Part shown: positions 45,331 through 58,100 of the stretch, piece by piece | Layout: every line of letters begins with the position of its first letter | Position numbering within the stretch: the first letter of the stretch is position 1 | Source: Hydrangea macrophylla | Taxonomy: Eukaryota; Streptophyta; Magnoliopsida; Cornales; Hydrangeaceae | Direction of reading: 5' to 3' | DNA length: 64,000 bases | NCBI GenBank assembly: GCA_033977485.1 | Contig: CM066982.1 | Span: 31,226,218-31,290,217, forward strand | Notes under the pieces: model-generated | Databases searched by the model: none | The model's input: the letters and a program-made list of their open reading frames with translations, nothing else | What the model was told of the DNA's origin: nothing | Program-made: the position numbers and the translations under genes

Positions 45331-46821
45331 TGATGAAGAAAAATTAGGTTTTGAAAACTTAATTATATGCATAGTAGAAAACAAAGTTTAAATAGTTTTT
45401 GGTATGCCTGGATCTACTAATCAATTCCATAGATGGGAATAATAACAAGAGGGGACAAGTTCATTGCCTTACGGTCTTGAACCCAATTCTTTAAACTCCT
45501 GAATCGTGTAGGAACTTCTACTAGGCGATTTTTACTCCTATGTCTCCTGCGGATACTTTCGGAGAGGCTAGAGTTGGTGGGAACTCTACTAGGGAGGAAA
45601 GAGAAGGTTTGGGAACCTAAAATAGTTTATGTAGCTTAGGGATGCTAAAAATGACGAACTCCAAATTCTAGACGCAGCTGCTTTATTTATAGATTCCCCA
45701 AACCGACTTTACTTTCAATTAATTAAAGTACCTTTGATCGATCGAACCGTCGACCGATTGAAGTTTTTCGACAGATCAAACTTGTCTTGACTTCAATTGA
45801 TTGAAACTCTTTCGATCGATCGATCGAACTAGTCTTGACAACATCCTCTTGTGCCTTTCCAAACATCCTAATGGAGCTAAGAGTGGGACCTCCTAGGTTC
45901 TTAATTGTTGGCTCAGACCAGTTGTTAGTTCCCATGATCAAACTCTTTGATAAGCAAATTAACCAACTGGTCAGTTAACATTTACTCCACTATAAAATGA
46001 TAACTGCACTCCAACGCAGAAGAACATATTCGAAGCGATAACTAGACTTGTATGGTGTACTAATGTCCCTCTGCTGTCAGCATTTGTAGTCATATTCAGG
46101 TAGTTGGATAAACTATTATTGTCAACCTGAATAGTGATTGCTTCTTGTATTCCTTAAGTCCCATTCACCTCTCATGATTACCAAACATGTTGATAACTAC
46201 TTACCAACAAGACTACAGTACTTAGTAATCAACTTGGTGACATTTTTAAGGGAATGCTTACTCATTATCAGAGGGTAGTTTTTATCTTGACAATATATGT
46301 TCACAATCATATGAACATGACATATCCAAGATACCCAAGTGTTGATATGTAATACCTCACTGATTGGTAAGTCAAAGCAGCCATATCCATAGTCTGTATT
46401 CACAATCGTCTGAAGATCGAGAACTCGTACCTTGTACAAGTTATGAGTTTGTATCTACTATTGATAGTCTTAAGTGTCAATAGGAGAACTTAGGTCCGTC
46501 AATGCACTATAAGCAGTAGCATATTACTCTAGTGATTGAGATTCATCACTCCATCCAATGGTAGTTAATCATGTTATAGTGTAAACCTGATAAGATATCC
46601 AGTCTCATCATCTACTGTGACAAATTCTAGGTATCAAAGAATAGTAATTCGTATCTCACTTGTATGCATCTCATACACACAAGAATTACTTACTATGATA
46701 CTTAGGATTAACAATCATCTCATGAAAGAAACATACATAATGAAATGTAAAGCTAAAATCCATATATTAAAATGCCAATGTCTCATACATAAAGTAATTG
46801 TTTAAGGGCGCAATCCCAACA
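45331..46821 (-). repeat. Copia element F 3' LTR (1491 bp)
   Basis: Reads TGTTGGGATTGCGCCC from 46821 down to ...CATCA at 45331. It is homologous to the solo LTR 17744-19194 throughout. ATCGATCGAT palindromes at about 45736-45825 precede the promoter region. The PPT-like AAGTAGGAGTT adjoins at 46822. Short open frames here are not genes. Confidence 0.88.
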
Positions 46822-47698
46822 AACTCCTACTTGCACTCATACCATTCAGGACTACATCTGAGACCTAGACTATCTAGATGATGATCAAAGACCTTCTGTG
46901 GCAAGGCCTTTGTAAATGGATCCGCAAGATTGTCAGCGGTGATAATCTTGGTGACAGTCACATCTCCACGTTGAACAATATCTCGAATTAGATGATATTC
47001 TGCGCTGTGTGCTTTTCCTTTTTATGGTTCCTTGGATCCTTGGACTGAGCCACTGCCCCACTATCATCACAGTATAGCATAATAGGCGACAGGAATACTG
47101 GTACCACCTCGAGCTCCATAAGGAACTTCTTGAGTCATACAGCTTCCTTTACGGCTTCACAAGCAGCCACATACTCAGCTTCCATAGTTGAGTCTGTAAT
47201 GCATTTCTGCTTAATGCTTCTCCAACTAACTAAACCACCTCCGAGGGTAAAGAGTTATCCAGATGTTGACTTCCTTAAATAATTATCTGACATAAAGTCC
47301 GAGTTAGTGTATCCCACTAAAATCAACTCATCCTCGTCGTACTTAAGCATGTAATCTTTAGTCCTTTGTGTCTATTGCTCTGGACCTGGATTCGACTGAT
47401 ACCTGCTAACCATGCCAACGACAAAGTAGATAACTGGTCTAGTGTATAACATCGCATGCATGAGACTTTCCACTGTCAAAGCATAGGGAACTCCTGCCAT
47501 GCGATTCCTCTCCTCTTATGTCTTAGGACATTGGTCCTTGGAGAACACTAAACTATACCTGAAAGGTAATAAACTTTTCTTTGAATTATCCATGGGAAAC
47601 CTAGTTAGTACCTTATCGATAACCAGGTTGAGATAATCCCATTATCTTTTGCTTATGATTATGAAAAATCTTTATCCCAAGGATATAGCTCGCCTCTC
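46822..47698 (-). pseudogene. Copia element F: RT end and RNase H, decayed
   Basis: The minus strand encodes broken copia RT/RNase H: the MLYTRP-like region, YTNSDFMSDNYLRKSTSG, FTLGGGLVSWRSIKQKCI, STMEAEYVAACEAVKEAV, then LYCDDSGAVAQSKDPRNHKK and NLADPFTKAL near the end. Several stops and at least two frameshifts. Cut at 47698 by LTR D. RNase H would remove template RNA during reverse transcription. Confidence 0.85.
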
Positions 47699-50600
47699 TG
47701 TAGACACCCTAATTTTAACCTACTATCGAATTTAGGGGAGTTATTGCCTCTAAGTTGATGACAATGTCTGATAGATTCGAAAGTCTTCATCGTAATTCAA
47801 GCTCTTCATAAAGATTCTCAAATCTCAAAGCCCTGAAAAGCAAAAAGGAACTAGGAGAGACTGAGTTTTCAGAAAATTTTTGGGTGTAAAATGCATATGG
47901 GGAAAATGAAAATCAAATGTGGAGGTGTTTAGAAGAAATAATAAGAAATGGGTTGTTGTGTAAACTATTTTTTGAAAAGGTTTTTAATAAAAGAAAAGAG
48001 ATTTTATTTTGAAAAAAATGGGGGAAATGAAAATTTTTACTACTGGCCGGCACACGAAAAAAGCGACAACACTCATGGAATGCCACATCGATTTCCACTA
48101 AGAGCCATCCTGGCGGATTGTGAGTCCCGCTTTGGTGCTCATTAGTGCCGCAGACAACTCGCTCAGTGCTGTCCATACTAACTATAGGCCGGCACACGAA
48201 AAATGCGACGGCACACCCGAAGTGCAATGCCGATTCTTGTTGAGTGCTATACCGAAACCCAGTGAGTGCCACATTGGCGCTCATTGAGTGCTGCGGACAA
48301 CTCGCTGAGTGCCATCCGTTATAACAGTTGTTATAAGCATTGATTCCATTGTACATGGGTTTTTACCCCAAATTTACTGAAATAACCCTTAAAAATGGCC
48401 TATATAAAGAAATGATTATCCCCATTACAAGGGTGGTTGGGAAATAAAAAAAATTGGGATAATCCTTGATAAGGTGAAGAAGCAAGTAATTTGTTGAAGG
48501 CTTATTGATGGCTTTGAAGAAGAACTTTGAGGAAGAGCTTGAAGGCTTGGAAGATTTTCACAAAACAAGAGAAAGATTTGAGGATTTTGGAGGTAATTCA
48601 CTTTTTAATTTTTTAGCTTGCTCTCAATATATATTCAATCACAATTCATTGAATCCTAGGATTTTTACACATTTTCAAAAAGTTTCTTCTGACCTCATTT
48701 CATCACACACCACTTGAATTGTGATTGAATTCTTTATCTATTTGTTGATTTGGATCTAGTAGATCAAGGATTAAGTTCGGTAACAAACCTTTTTCTTAGA
48801 GAAAATTTGCTTTGAATCATCAATTTGGTTTAAATTCTCTCTTCATTTGTTCATACTCTTTCTTTTTTTTTTTTTTTCCTTTTTGATCATCAATTTAATT
48901 TGTTCTCCAAGGACCATTAACTTGAGAGGAGAACTGAATAAAATGAACTCACATTCCTCAAGGATCATGTGTTTGAGAGAGGAATAGATGTAGATGAAGT
49001 TGATTTTATAAGTTGGTTGTTGGATTCAAGTTCAAGCATTTTGAGTTCATAGGATTGAGTAAGTTCTTAAGGTCCTCTTGCTAGATCTTCAATATGATTC
49101 TATGATTGGGGCTCTCTAAGGCTAGATCCTTGAATCTCTCTTTGTATCTCATTTGTTGTTTTGATAATCACAATCATAGTTGATCTATATCCTCTCTAGA
49201 ATAATAGATCAAGTTTGATTCAAATTTTGAACACCAATTCAACTATGGTGCATTGAATTCATTGACCAACTGTGATCAAAGATTTTTAATCAAATCATGA
49301 TCCATTGGAATCAAATGAGACAAATTGGAATGTGTTCATAACACAAAGATCTACCACTGCAATTTTTGTTTTGGTAAGATTTCATAGTTAACATGTTTTG
49401 ATCTTAGGATTTGTGAACTAGTCACTCTCTGTCTAAAATTTCAGAATAGTAAGTCAGTTTTGATTTGAATATATCAAAGCCCTAATAAAATATGTTTGAC
49501 TTTAAATGAAATTTTAATAAGTCAATGAGACACCCTAAAGAGATTGAAGTCATTCAGGTTCGTTTACTAATTTTAAAAAATCACACAAAATCTCTGGACA
49601 GAGAGTTGATAAGATCTGAGTAGTGTCTGGTCGTGGTCCAATTCCTAGAGACTAGACCGTTTAATGTTTGATTTTCTTTTTGGGTTAGAAAATTGACTCA
49701 CAAAGGCACATCATATCCAAAAATCATTAAGATCAAACCATAAAAAGTATGATTATCCTATTTTTGAAAGTTTGGTCTGCTCTCTGTAATTTCTGAATTC
49801 TATTACAGTTTTGATAAACTTTGTAAATGATGATCCAAATGACCTTTTTAAGACTAAAGGCTTAAAATATGTTTTAATTATGATTAATTGAACTTGAATC
49901 CAGAGGCTAAATGATCCAAATCAACAAATTATTCATAGCTTGTTCTTGTTCATGTTAATGCATTCATCACATATGAATTGAATCTAGTAATTAGGTCATT
50001 ATTTTGTATTATGTTAAGTCATAATTAGTTGATCCTAGTTATGGGTTCCATGTGATCATGTTGGGATTGTATCATCTCTATATGGACAATACATTGGCTC
50101 CTAGTTGAGACTTGTATATCTATAGAGGCGTTGTAATCTCAACAAACTAGAAGGAGTTCATGATTGTTTCAACTTTCCTTGCTTGATAGATTAAGCTAGA
50201 AGTTTTGTATAGTATTTACGAATTGATATTATATTCAAAGTATACGAACTAACCCTTTGTTTTGTAGCGCTATAGAGGTACAATTTCTTGACATTTCTCT
50301 AGATTATTTTTTTTCTTGATTTTATTGATTTTCGATTTCATGCGCAACACCTTGGACTAGGACTTGCCTTATGTGTATATATGAATTAGAGACTCGCTTT
50401 TAGGTTTTCTATTATTTGCATGCATTGCACGTTTCTATACCGTAGCTGGATCCCGGGTAAGTTCCTTTGTTCCTTGTTACATATCATTTTGCTTACTGTT
50501 TGAACTATGTGATTTTGTATGCCGTTTTATCGTTAGCAATCTTGCACTCTTTTAACATGCTTGTGGAATGTATATTTATATCTATATATTAATTGAGGGC

Positions 50601-50845
50601 ATGCTTAGATTAATAATTCAATTAAAAAGGATGTTGAGTAGAGGCCTATCACGAGATAGGATGAGAGGAGGTGTTTTAGTCCGCCGGGCTCCTTCCCCTC
50701 TCATTCCATAATCCCAAGACCTAGAAATCTCCGGTTTCCAAAAGATCAGTTTGTTTTTCAAATGGCTTCTTAATTTTCCTTAAAAAAAATTAAGTAGCGA
50801 CTTGTATTTTGAAGTTAAAGTGTGGTTAGCCTACGAATATCCACA
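47699..50845 (+). repeat. Tat/Ogre-like element D 5' LTR (3147 bp)
   Basis: Starts TGTAGACACCCTAATTTT and ends GAATATCCACA, followed by a tRNA-Arg-type PBS at 50849. A GGCCTATATAAAG promoter box is at about 48399. Just upstream (48045-48325) lies a GC-rich duplicated block. An internal PBS-like TAGCGACTT is at 50795-50803. It interrupts element F. Confidence 0.85.
48045..48325. repeat. GC-rich 142-bp tandem duplication in LTR D
   Basis: Two diverged units begin GGCCGGCACACGAAAAA at 48045 and 48187. Each ends with CAACTCGCTSAGTGC and holds several GAGTGCC / GGCACTC half-palindromes. It is the most GC-rich stretch of an otherwise AT-rich LTR. Confidence 0.8.
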
Positions 50846-50848
50846 ATC

Positions 50849-50898
50849 TAGCGACTCTGCCGGGGATCGAACCCACAATCTCTGGTTTTGCAGATCAG
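50849..50898 (+). promoter_or_regulatory. Element D primer binding site, tRNA-Arg(ACG) type, extended
   Basis: The first 18 bases (TAGCGACTCTGCCGGGGA) are the usual PBS complementary to a tRNA-Arg 3' end. Similarity to the reverse complement of plant tRNA-Arg(ACG), as I remember it, continues through the T arm (TCGAACCC), the variable region, and the anticodon arm (AATCTCTGGTT ... GATCAG), about 50 nt in all. Beyond it TTTTGGGTTCAC weakly resembles the D-arm side. Confidence 0.75.
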
Positions 50899-51499
50899 AA
50901 TTCTAATTTTGGGTTCACTCGAGGATTAGACTTGAAAGCATCCTTTTTAATCGAATTATTTAATTTTTGTGTGCCTGCTGCATTGCACTTGCATGTATTG
51001 CCAGTCGATTGCAGTGTATATATGTAATTAGAGACCTTTTTTTTGTTAGGATTTCTACTTTTGTATAGATTGCACGTTTCTATATCGCAGTTGGATCCTG
51101 GGTAAGTTCCCTTGTTCCTTATTTCATATCATCTTGCTTGCTATTTGACCTATGTGGTTTTGTATGCCGTTTTATGGTTAGCAAACTTGTACCCTTTCAA
51201 CATGCTTGTGGATTGTATATTTATATCTATGTATTAATTGAGGACATACTTAGATTGATAGTTCGTTTGTAAAGGATGTTGAGTAGAGGCCTATCACGAG
51301 ATAGGATGAGAGGGGGTGTTTTAGTACGCTTGGCTCCTTCCCCTCTCATTCCATAATCCCCGAACCTAGAAATCTCTGGTTTCTAAAGATCAGTTTGCGT
51401 TTAAAATGGTTTCTTAATTTTTCTTAAAAATTAAGTGACGACTCATTTTTGAATTTGAAAAAGTTTAAAAAGCGTGGTTAGCCTGTGATATCCACAATG

Positions 51500-51549
51500 T
51501 GGCGACTCTGCTAGGGATCGAACCCGAAATCTCTGGTTTCGCAGACTAG
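51500..51549 (+). promoter_or_regulatory. Second copy of the extended tRNA-Arg PBS
   Basis: TGGCGACTCTGCTAGGGA is followed by TCGAACCC, AATCTCTGGTTTCGCAGAC and TAG. It keeps the CCA-complementary TGG that the first copy has lost, and has independent changes in the anticodon-loop part. Confidence 0.75.
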
Positions 51550-52680
51550 CTTCTATTTTGGGTTCATTAGAGGATTAGTCTTGAAAGCATCCTTTTAATT
51601 GAATTAATTAATTTTTGTATGCATGTTACATTGCACTTACATGTCTCGCCATTCGATTGCACGAAACTATGACCTTGGAGACTCGGGGCAACCCGGTCGA
51701 TCAAGCCATCATGGGACCTTGTGATCATCCTTGATCTCGTACCATGCATTGGTATATAAAGCATCCTATCGGATGCGTGTCAAGGGTCCCTTATTTGACC
51801 AAAACCCGGCCTTTGCATAATAGCTTCTACAGAATCTTTCAATCTAGGAAATCAACTCTTGATTAAGATTATATGCTAGGGAGTTTTGTATGCCCGGAAG
51901 AGACTACTTGAGATGATGACAATGCTTACTTGATGTAGGATGTATAACCCTTTAATCACCTTTTAGCAATTCCTTTTCATGTCCCATGACATTTGGGAAA
52001 ATGCCGAATCTTGATTATAAGTTCACTTCTCATATCTTGTTAACTAAGCATCTTGACCTTGTATGCATCTGAATTCATGAAAAGTGTGATAATTATCCAA
52101 TCATGTGATACTCCTACCCAAGAATTCAAAGTTCACTGTTTGTGATAGATTTTGATTATTCATCATCTTTTATCCAAAAATGTTTTGAAAAATCACTCTT
52201 TCAAAGAGAATGTCCAAGGTTTACTTTTTTAATAAAGTAAAGATTGAAACCCGATCATCTTTTATTGAAAAATGTTTCCACATCCTCATTTTCAAAGAAA
52301 ATATTCAAAATTCTTGAAATTTTTTTTTGAAAGATCTCATCATGCTTTTCAAAAATTTTTTTAAAATTTTTTTAAAAATATCCAAACTTGGAAAAGGTAG
52401 CAAGAATCGCAATAAAAGGAGATCCTAAGCGCACTTAACATGGATGAGGTTTTTATGTGCTTATGTGCTTATGTGTTAGGATTAGGAGTTTCTTTTATTT
52501 TTGGCATATAGAATAGGCACACACACACACACACACATGAATTTCATCCATACGACATTTCAATCATTCACGAACAATTTAATTCTATCAAAATTTTAAG
52601 TAAAAATAAATGTAACTGTAGGCAAGATAGCATTGAATGCTAGGACAGTTTGGGTTAGGAATTCAAGTGCAAGGTTAGTG
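51550..52680 (+). other. Element D 5' leader
   Basis: Non-coding leader between the PBS and gag, with A/T-rich runs and a (CA)n microsatellite at 52519-52537. Long leaders are usual for Tat/Ogre-type elements. No gene. Confidence 0.55.
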
Positions 52681-52689
52681 AGAAGAGAG

Positions 52690-53823
52690 CCAAAGACAGA
52701 AAGGGAAATGGATCAGGAACAGCATGCTATAGAAATAGCACAACTATAAGAGGGAATGTAACCCCTCAAAGGCTTGCAATCGATCCGTCGATAATCGATC
52801 CTCCTCCACTTGCTGCTCGAATTGTGGAAGATGATTGGTATGAGGATCCAGAACCACCTAGAGATGATGTACCTAGGGTAGAAAGAGAGAACATTGAGAA
52901 AGCTGAGAAATAGCATAATGAGATGAAGGAGAAGGTGGAGAAGGTAGAGAAAGTTGTCCGTAAGTCCAATGGGGTTGATAGCTACCTGCTAGAATTAGAG
53001 GGTTTGTTTGTGGGAGCTCAAGAAAAATTCCTAATCAGTTTTAAGGTGCCTGAAATTGATAAGTTCGATGGTTCTGGAAAACCCAAAAATCATGTGAGGA
53101 TATGTATCGGGGTCTTTCAACCGAGCGACTTGAGTCCTGCCATGATGGCTATGCTATTTCAGCAAACCCTGACTGGGGCTGCTTTATCTTGGTTTCACTT
53201 TGGAACCTAGAAAAACTCGCATATGGGAGGAAGTTGTGAAGGCTTTCGTCACTCAGTACGAGTATAACCAAGAACTTAATGTAACCGTAAGGGATTTGGA
53301 GACGACTACGCAAGAATATAAAGAGTCGTTTGCTAAGTTTCTAACTCGTTGGAGGGGAAAGGCCACAAAGATGACCCATTGGCCGTCTGAGAAAGAGTAG
53401 ATCTGAATCATAGTAAAGAACTTGCAAAGTGTCTACCAAGAGAGTTTATGTATCAATGCATCCACACTTTTGCAGAGTTATTTGTGATCAGAACAAGAAT
53501 CGAAGATGCGATCAAGGATGGAAAGATTAAGAAGGAGGAGTCGCAGGGGAACTGCTCTAAATGACCGTTTTATAGAGGGAACACGGGAAACCAAGTAGCA
53601 ACTTATGTCAATATTTTGAGCCAGCCGAAAGAAGGCCAAAATTTTATCAAAGAGTGGGGTTCATCAAGACCAAAGTTGAGGGGACAGCCTCATCACTTCA
53701 CGGATTTAGGGATTTCTTTGACCACCACTCTCAAGCAATTAATGGAAATAGGATATCTAAAGCCACTGGATCCAATGCCAATGCTTGATCCACTCTCGTC
53801 AGGCTTTAATGTAAACCTCTACA
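52690..53823 (+). pseudogene. Element D gag, decayed Tat/Ogre-type
   Basis: The best blocks are at 52923-53210 (FKVPEIDKFDGSGKPKNHVR, then AMMAMLFQQTLTGAALSWF) and 53200-53400 (IWEEVVKAFVTQYEYNQELN, then ESFAKFLTRWRGKA), with a further block at 53690-53815 (QPHHFTDLGISL, LKQLMEIGYLKPLDP). These match the retrotransposon gag domain and its following region in Tat/Ogre elements. Frames change between blocks and stops occur. At 53824 the copia E LTR interrupts it, so pol is not in the window. Confidence 0.8.
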
Positions 53824-55086
53824 TGTTAGGAAAACTGCGTTCCCAGAATTTGTTGACAGAGCGTATAAGTTAGTACTACAAAAATTTACGTGAAAGTTAC
53901 CATAACCCTACAAGGGCGGAATTAGGGTTACCTTGAACTACAAAATGATTTTCTATAGTAGATAAATCGAGAACACGGGCTTCATAATAGCTCACGATCT
54001 TCTACCATATTCCTCTACTGCCAGAATATCAAACTGAGTGTGGGCTCTATCAAAATCCTTGCTATTTTTTGCTCTCCCTCTTTTATGCTCTCTTTTCTAT
54101 TATGAGTTATAATACTCTTGATGGAAAAACGCAAACTAAGAGGAGAGCCCAAGTAGCATATATATAGGCTACGATAGGGACCATAAGAGGTCAATAAGGA
54201 ATGGACTTCCTTATGGAATTGGGAAACCCCAATTCGAATTGAATCAGATTCCTATTTTCATAAATTATAATTCATACCACTAAAGAATTATAATTGCACA
54301 TGCTTATTATCTCCCCACGTTAAGATTATAGATATCCATTAATTAAATATATTACTGACAATCATATTGAAGTAATCTCTTAAAATTCCTGGAGATCCTC
54401 TACTTAACTTATCTAAGATGTCGGATACAAAAGGTTTGACATAATCAAAACTTATAAGCTTTCTCAACGGGATATCATCAATCCCAAAATTGAGACATGG
54501 ATTTCATCATTAAATTATATCCACCACACAATCAATATTGCCACCCAATCCAATGAGATATTGACCCATTTAAGGATCTCACCATTTTAGGGATCAAAGT
54601 GTAAATATCAAATGCACGTGTCTACAAATTGACTTAGGGTTTAGAGCATAAACACTCATAATGGCCATGAGGTATTAGTTATCTTATAAGTTAGTATAAA
54701 GATAATTACCCCAAGTTGGTCCCGTTTAATACACAAAGTGTACCAGTATAGTGAGTTGAAACTATACCGTTTCCCGTAGTCAAGACAACCCTTCTACAAC
54801 ACCATGCTGTAGTCCTACCAATGGTGTATCCAATCCCATCTCAGACTGTAAACCAAAATCTTACATTCTACAATATCTGATGGTCTGATCTTCCGTGTGT
54901 AAGCTGAACTCTACACACCAAACCACCTACTATGTAGAATGAGAGACACACATGCATAATATTAAATAAATAATGTAATACAAACATTGCCCATACATAT
55001 TCTCATAAAAAATGGAATAATTGATTTTATTGAATGAATAATAAATTAACTACATAAAGCATGGCTTTTAGTATATATCCCTAACA
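53824..55086 (-). repeat. Copia element E 3' LTR (1263 bp)
   Basis: On the minus strand TGTTAGGGATATAT ... GCAGTTTTCCTAACA. Homologous to 60691-61583. The purine-rich AAATGAGAGAT at 55097-55087 is the polypurine tract. A TATATATATGC box is near 54165. It sits inside element D's gag. Confidence 0.88.
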
Positions 55087-55101
55087 ATCTCTCATTTAGA
55101 C

Positions 55102-58100
55102 TCAAAGCCATGCTGCAACACACCTCACTCCTATCCCTTTTATGTGACTATCAAAATTCTTGGCCTGTAAGCTCTTGGTGAAAGGATCTGCCAGGTTATT
55201 TGTTGATGCTATCTTGGTCACTTCAGCATCACCTCTTTGGACCATCTCTTGTATCAAGTGATACTTATGCTCAATATGTTTTCCCTTCTTATGGGCCCTA
55301 GGTTCTTTTGAGTTAGCAACTGCTCCGTTATTATCGCAATAAAGGGTAATAGACTATTGTACCACAGGTACTACTCTTAGATCCATAAGGAAGTTTCTGA
55401 GCCAAATGGCCTCCTTAGCAGCTTCTGAAGTAGCCACATACTCGGCTTCCATGGTGGAATCAACAATACATGACTGCTTGATACTCCTCCAACTAATGGC
55501 TCCACCTCCTAAGGTAAACACATATCCTGAGGTAGACTTTCTGGAATCTCTATCTGACATGAAATCAAAATCTGTGTACCCAATAGGTACAAGACTGTCT
55601 GCTTGGTAAACTAACATATAGTCTCGAGTCCTTTTCAGGTACTTGAGAATATTTTTCATCGCAGTCCAATGTTCTTGCCCTAGATTAGACTAATATCTAC
55701 TAACCATTCCAACAGCAAAGCAGATGTCAGGTCTAGTATATAGCATAACATACATTAGGCTTCTTACTACCGAGGCATAAGGAACAGCCTTTATCTTCTC
55801 TATCTTATAAGGTGTCTAAGGACACTGATCCTAAGATAGAGTAATTCCATGTCTGAAGGGAAGGAATCCGTTCTTGGAATCTTGCATGCTAAATCTAGCA
55901 AAAATGTTATCGATATAAATGCCTTGTGACAAGCCCAACATCCCATTCTTGCGATTTTGCATAAGCTTGATCCCTAGAATGTGACCGGCTTCTCTCAAGT
56001 CCTTTATATCGAATTGAATGGACAACCATACCCTTATAGAAGATAATACCCCTACATCGTTTCCGATTAGCAAGATATCATCCACATATAGTACTAACAA
56101 CACCACCACGCTTCCATCATGTTTTTTCTATACACAGGATTCATCCGCACATTGATCGAAACCAAAAGACTTGATTGCTTGATCAAAGCGGATATTCCAA
56201 GACCTAGATGCCTGCTTAAGTCCATAAATTGATTTCTTAAGCTTGCACAACATGTGTTCTTGGCCCTTCACGATGAACCTATCTGGTTGTACCATATAGA
56301 TGCACTCGTCAAGATTCACATTAAGAAATGCTGTCTTGACATCCATTTGCCAAATTTCATAATCGAAATGTGCAGCAATGGATAAGAGAATCCGGATAGA
56401 CTTTAGCATGGTCACCGACGAAAAAGTTTTCTCATAATCGATTCCTTCTTTTTGAGTGAACCCTTTCGCAATAAGCCTTGCTTTAAAGGTTTCCACCTTA
56501 CCGTCTGCTCCTCTCTTCTTCTTATAGATCCACTTGCATCCTATGGGTTTTATTTCATTAGGTTGTTCTATAAGATCCCAGACTAGATTGGAGTTCATAG
56601 ACTCCATTTCAGACTTCATAGCCTTTTGCCAAAGATCTGCATCTTTATCTTGGAGTGCTTCATTTTAGTTACAGGGATCGGTACATTGTTCATCAGGGAC
56701 CTGATCATAAGACTCTCCCAAGAACATATACCGGTTAGGTTGAATAATAACCCTCCCACTACGACGAGGCATAACCCATGTCTGTGTATCACTAATATTT
56801 TGTTGTAAAGATTTTGAACCTAATACACCATTATCTGCACGCTGTACTGGTTCAGGAACCTGCGTGTTAATGGTTGGTTCAGTATCTACACGAGTTTCGG
56901 TAATCCTCCAACTACGACGTGGTAATGGAATATCAATAACTCTTTCTTGTGGTGTTTCTTCTCCTACCGATGCTATCAAAGAAGTATTTGTTAGTGTCTC
57001 TCCTCTCATTTTCTCTAGAATAATACGGCCTCTAGGCTTGTGGTCCATAACATAGTCCTTTTCTAAGAATGTGGCATTGGTGCTAACAATAACCTTCTGA
57101 TCCTTAGGACTATAAAATAGACCACCTTTAGTTCCTCTTGGATACCCAACAAAGAAACATACTTCTGTTCTCGATTTCAAATGTTTTGCATTCCCTTTCA
57201 GCACATGTGTTGGACTACCCCAGATCCGAACATGCCACAAACTAGGCTTTCGCCCAGTCCACAATTCTGTGGGAGTAGTAGGTACTGACTTAGATGGTAC
57301 CAAGTTTATAATGTATGCAGCTGTCTCTAATGCGTATCCCCAAAAGGAAATTGGTAAATCCGAATAACTCATCATAGATCTTACCATGTCCATGAGAGTC
57401 TTGTTCCTTCTTTCTGCTACACTGTTCTACTGAGGCATATAGGGTGCAGACAACTGGGATGTAATTCCTTGCTCCAATAAGCATTCCCTAAACTCTCCCA
57501 AGAGGTACTCTCCACCACGATCAGATCATAGTGTCTTGATACATTTACCTAGATGCTTATCCGTTTTAGCCTTGAAGTCTTTGAATTTCTCCAAGCATTC
57601 AGACTTATACCGCATCAAATAAATGTACCCATACTTTGAGTAATCATCGATGAAAGTGACAAAGTACACTCAAATCCCCCTCTTGCTTGGACAGTCATAG
57701 GACCACACAAATTAGAGTGAACTAGTTCCAACGGCTCTTTTGCTCTATAGCCCTTGGTCGAGAACGACCTCTTGGTCATTTTACCTTCCAAGCAGGATTC
57801 ACAGACTGGAAGTGCTTCCACTTTCGATGAACCTAATGGCCCATTTTGAACTAGTATTTGAATCCTTTACAAATTAATATGACTAAGGCGTAAGTGCCAA
57901 AGATGCATTTAGTTCATCCTCGAAGGTTCTTTTCTCTTAAATGGCAAACTATTTGTGTTATTCAATTCATTAAGTTGCAGTATTGGAGAGACAAGATTTA
58001 TAATATAAAGAACATCCACCAATTGACCAGAATAGATAAAACGCTTATTTTCTTTAATAACTACTATTTTATTAAAATGAACTGAATATCCATTCTTTAC

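Larger units (their letters stand above)
50345..51640 (+). repeat. Tandem duplication of LTR D end + PBS + leader (~645-bp unit)
   Basis: About 50345-50990 recurs as about 50990-51640. Paired landmarks are ATTAGAGAC at 50386 and 51026, GAGGCCTATCACGAGATAGG at 50641 and 51288, the LTR end TCCACA at 50840 and 51491, and the PBS at 50849 and 51500. The copies have diverged, so the duplication is not recent. Confidence 0.85.

Noticed and set aside
50849..51549. Possible functional tRNA-Arg genes
   Set aside because: The similarity is in reverse complement at the LTR end and lacks a convincing D-arm half; a primer binding site explains it better.
48045..51640. Possible CRISPR-like or regularly spaced repeat array
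   Set aside because: Only two-copy tandem duplications with diverged units, inside a plant retrotransposon LTR.
55406..57055. Plus-strand frames over the copia E pol region
   Set aside because: Antisense shadows of integrase, RT and RNase H frames on the minus strand.
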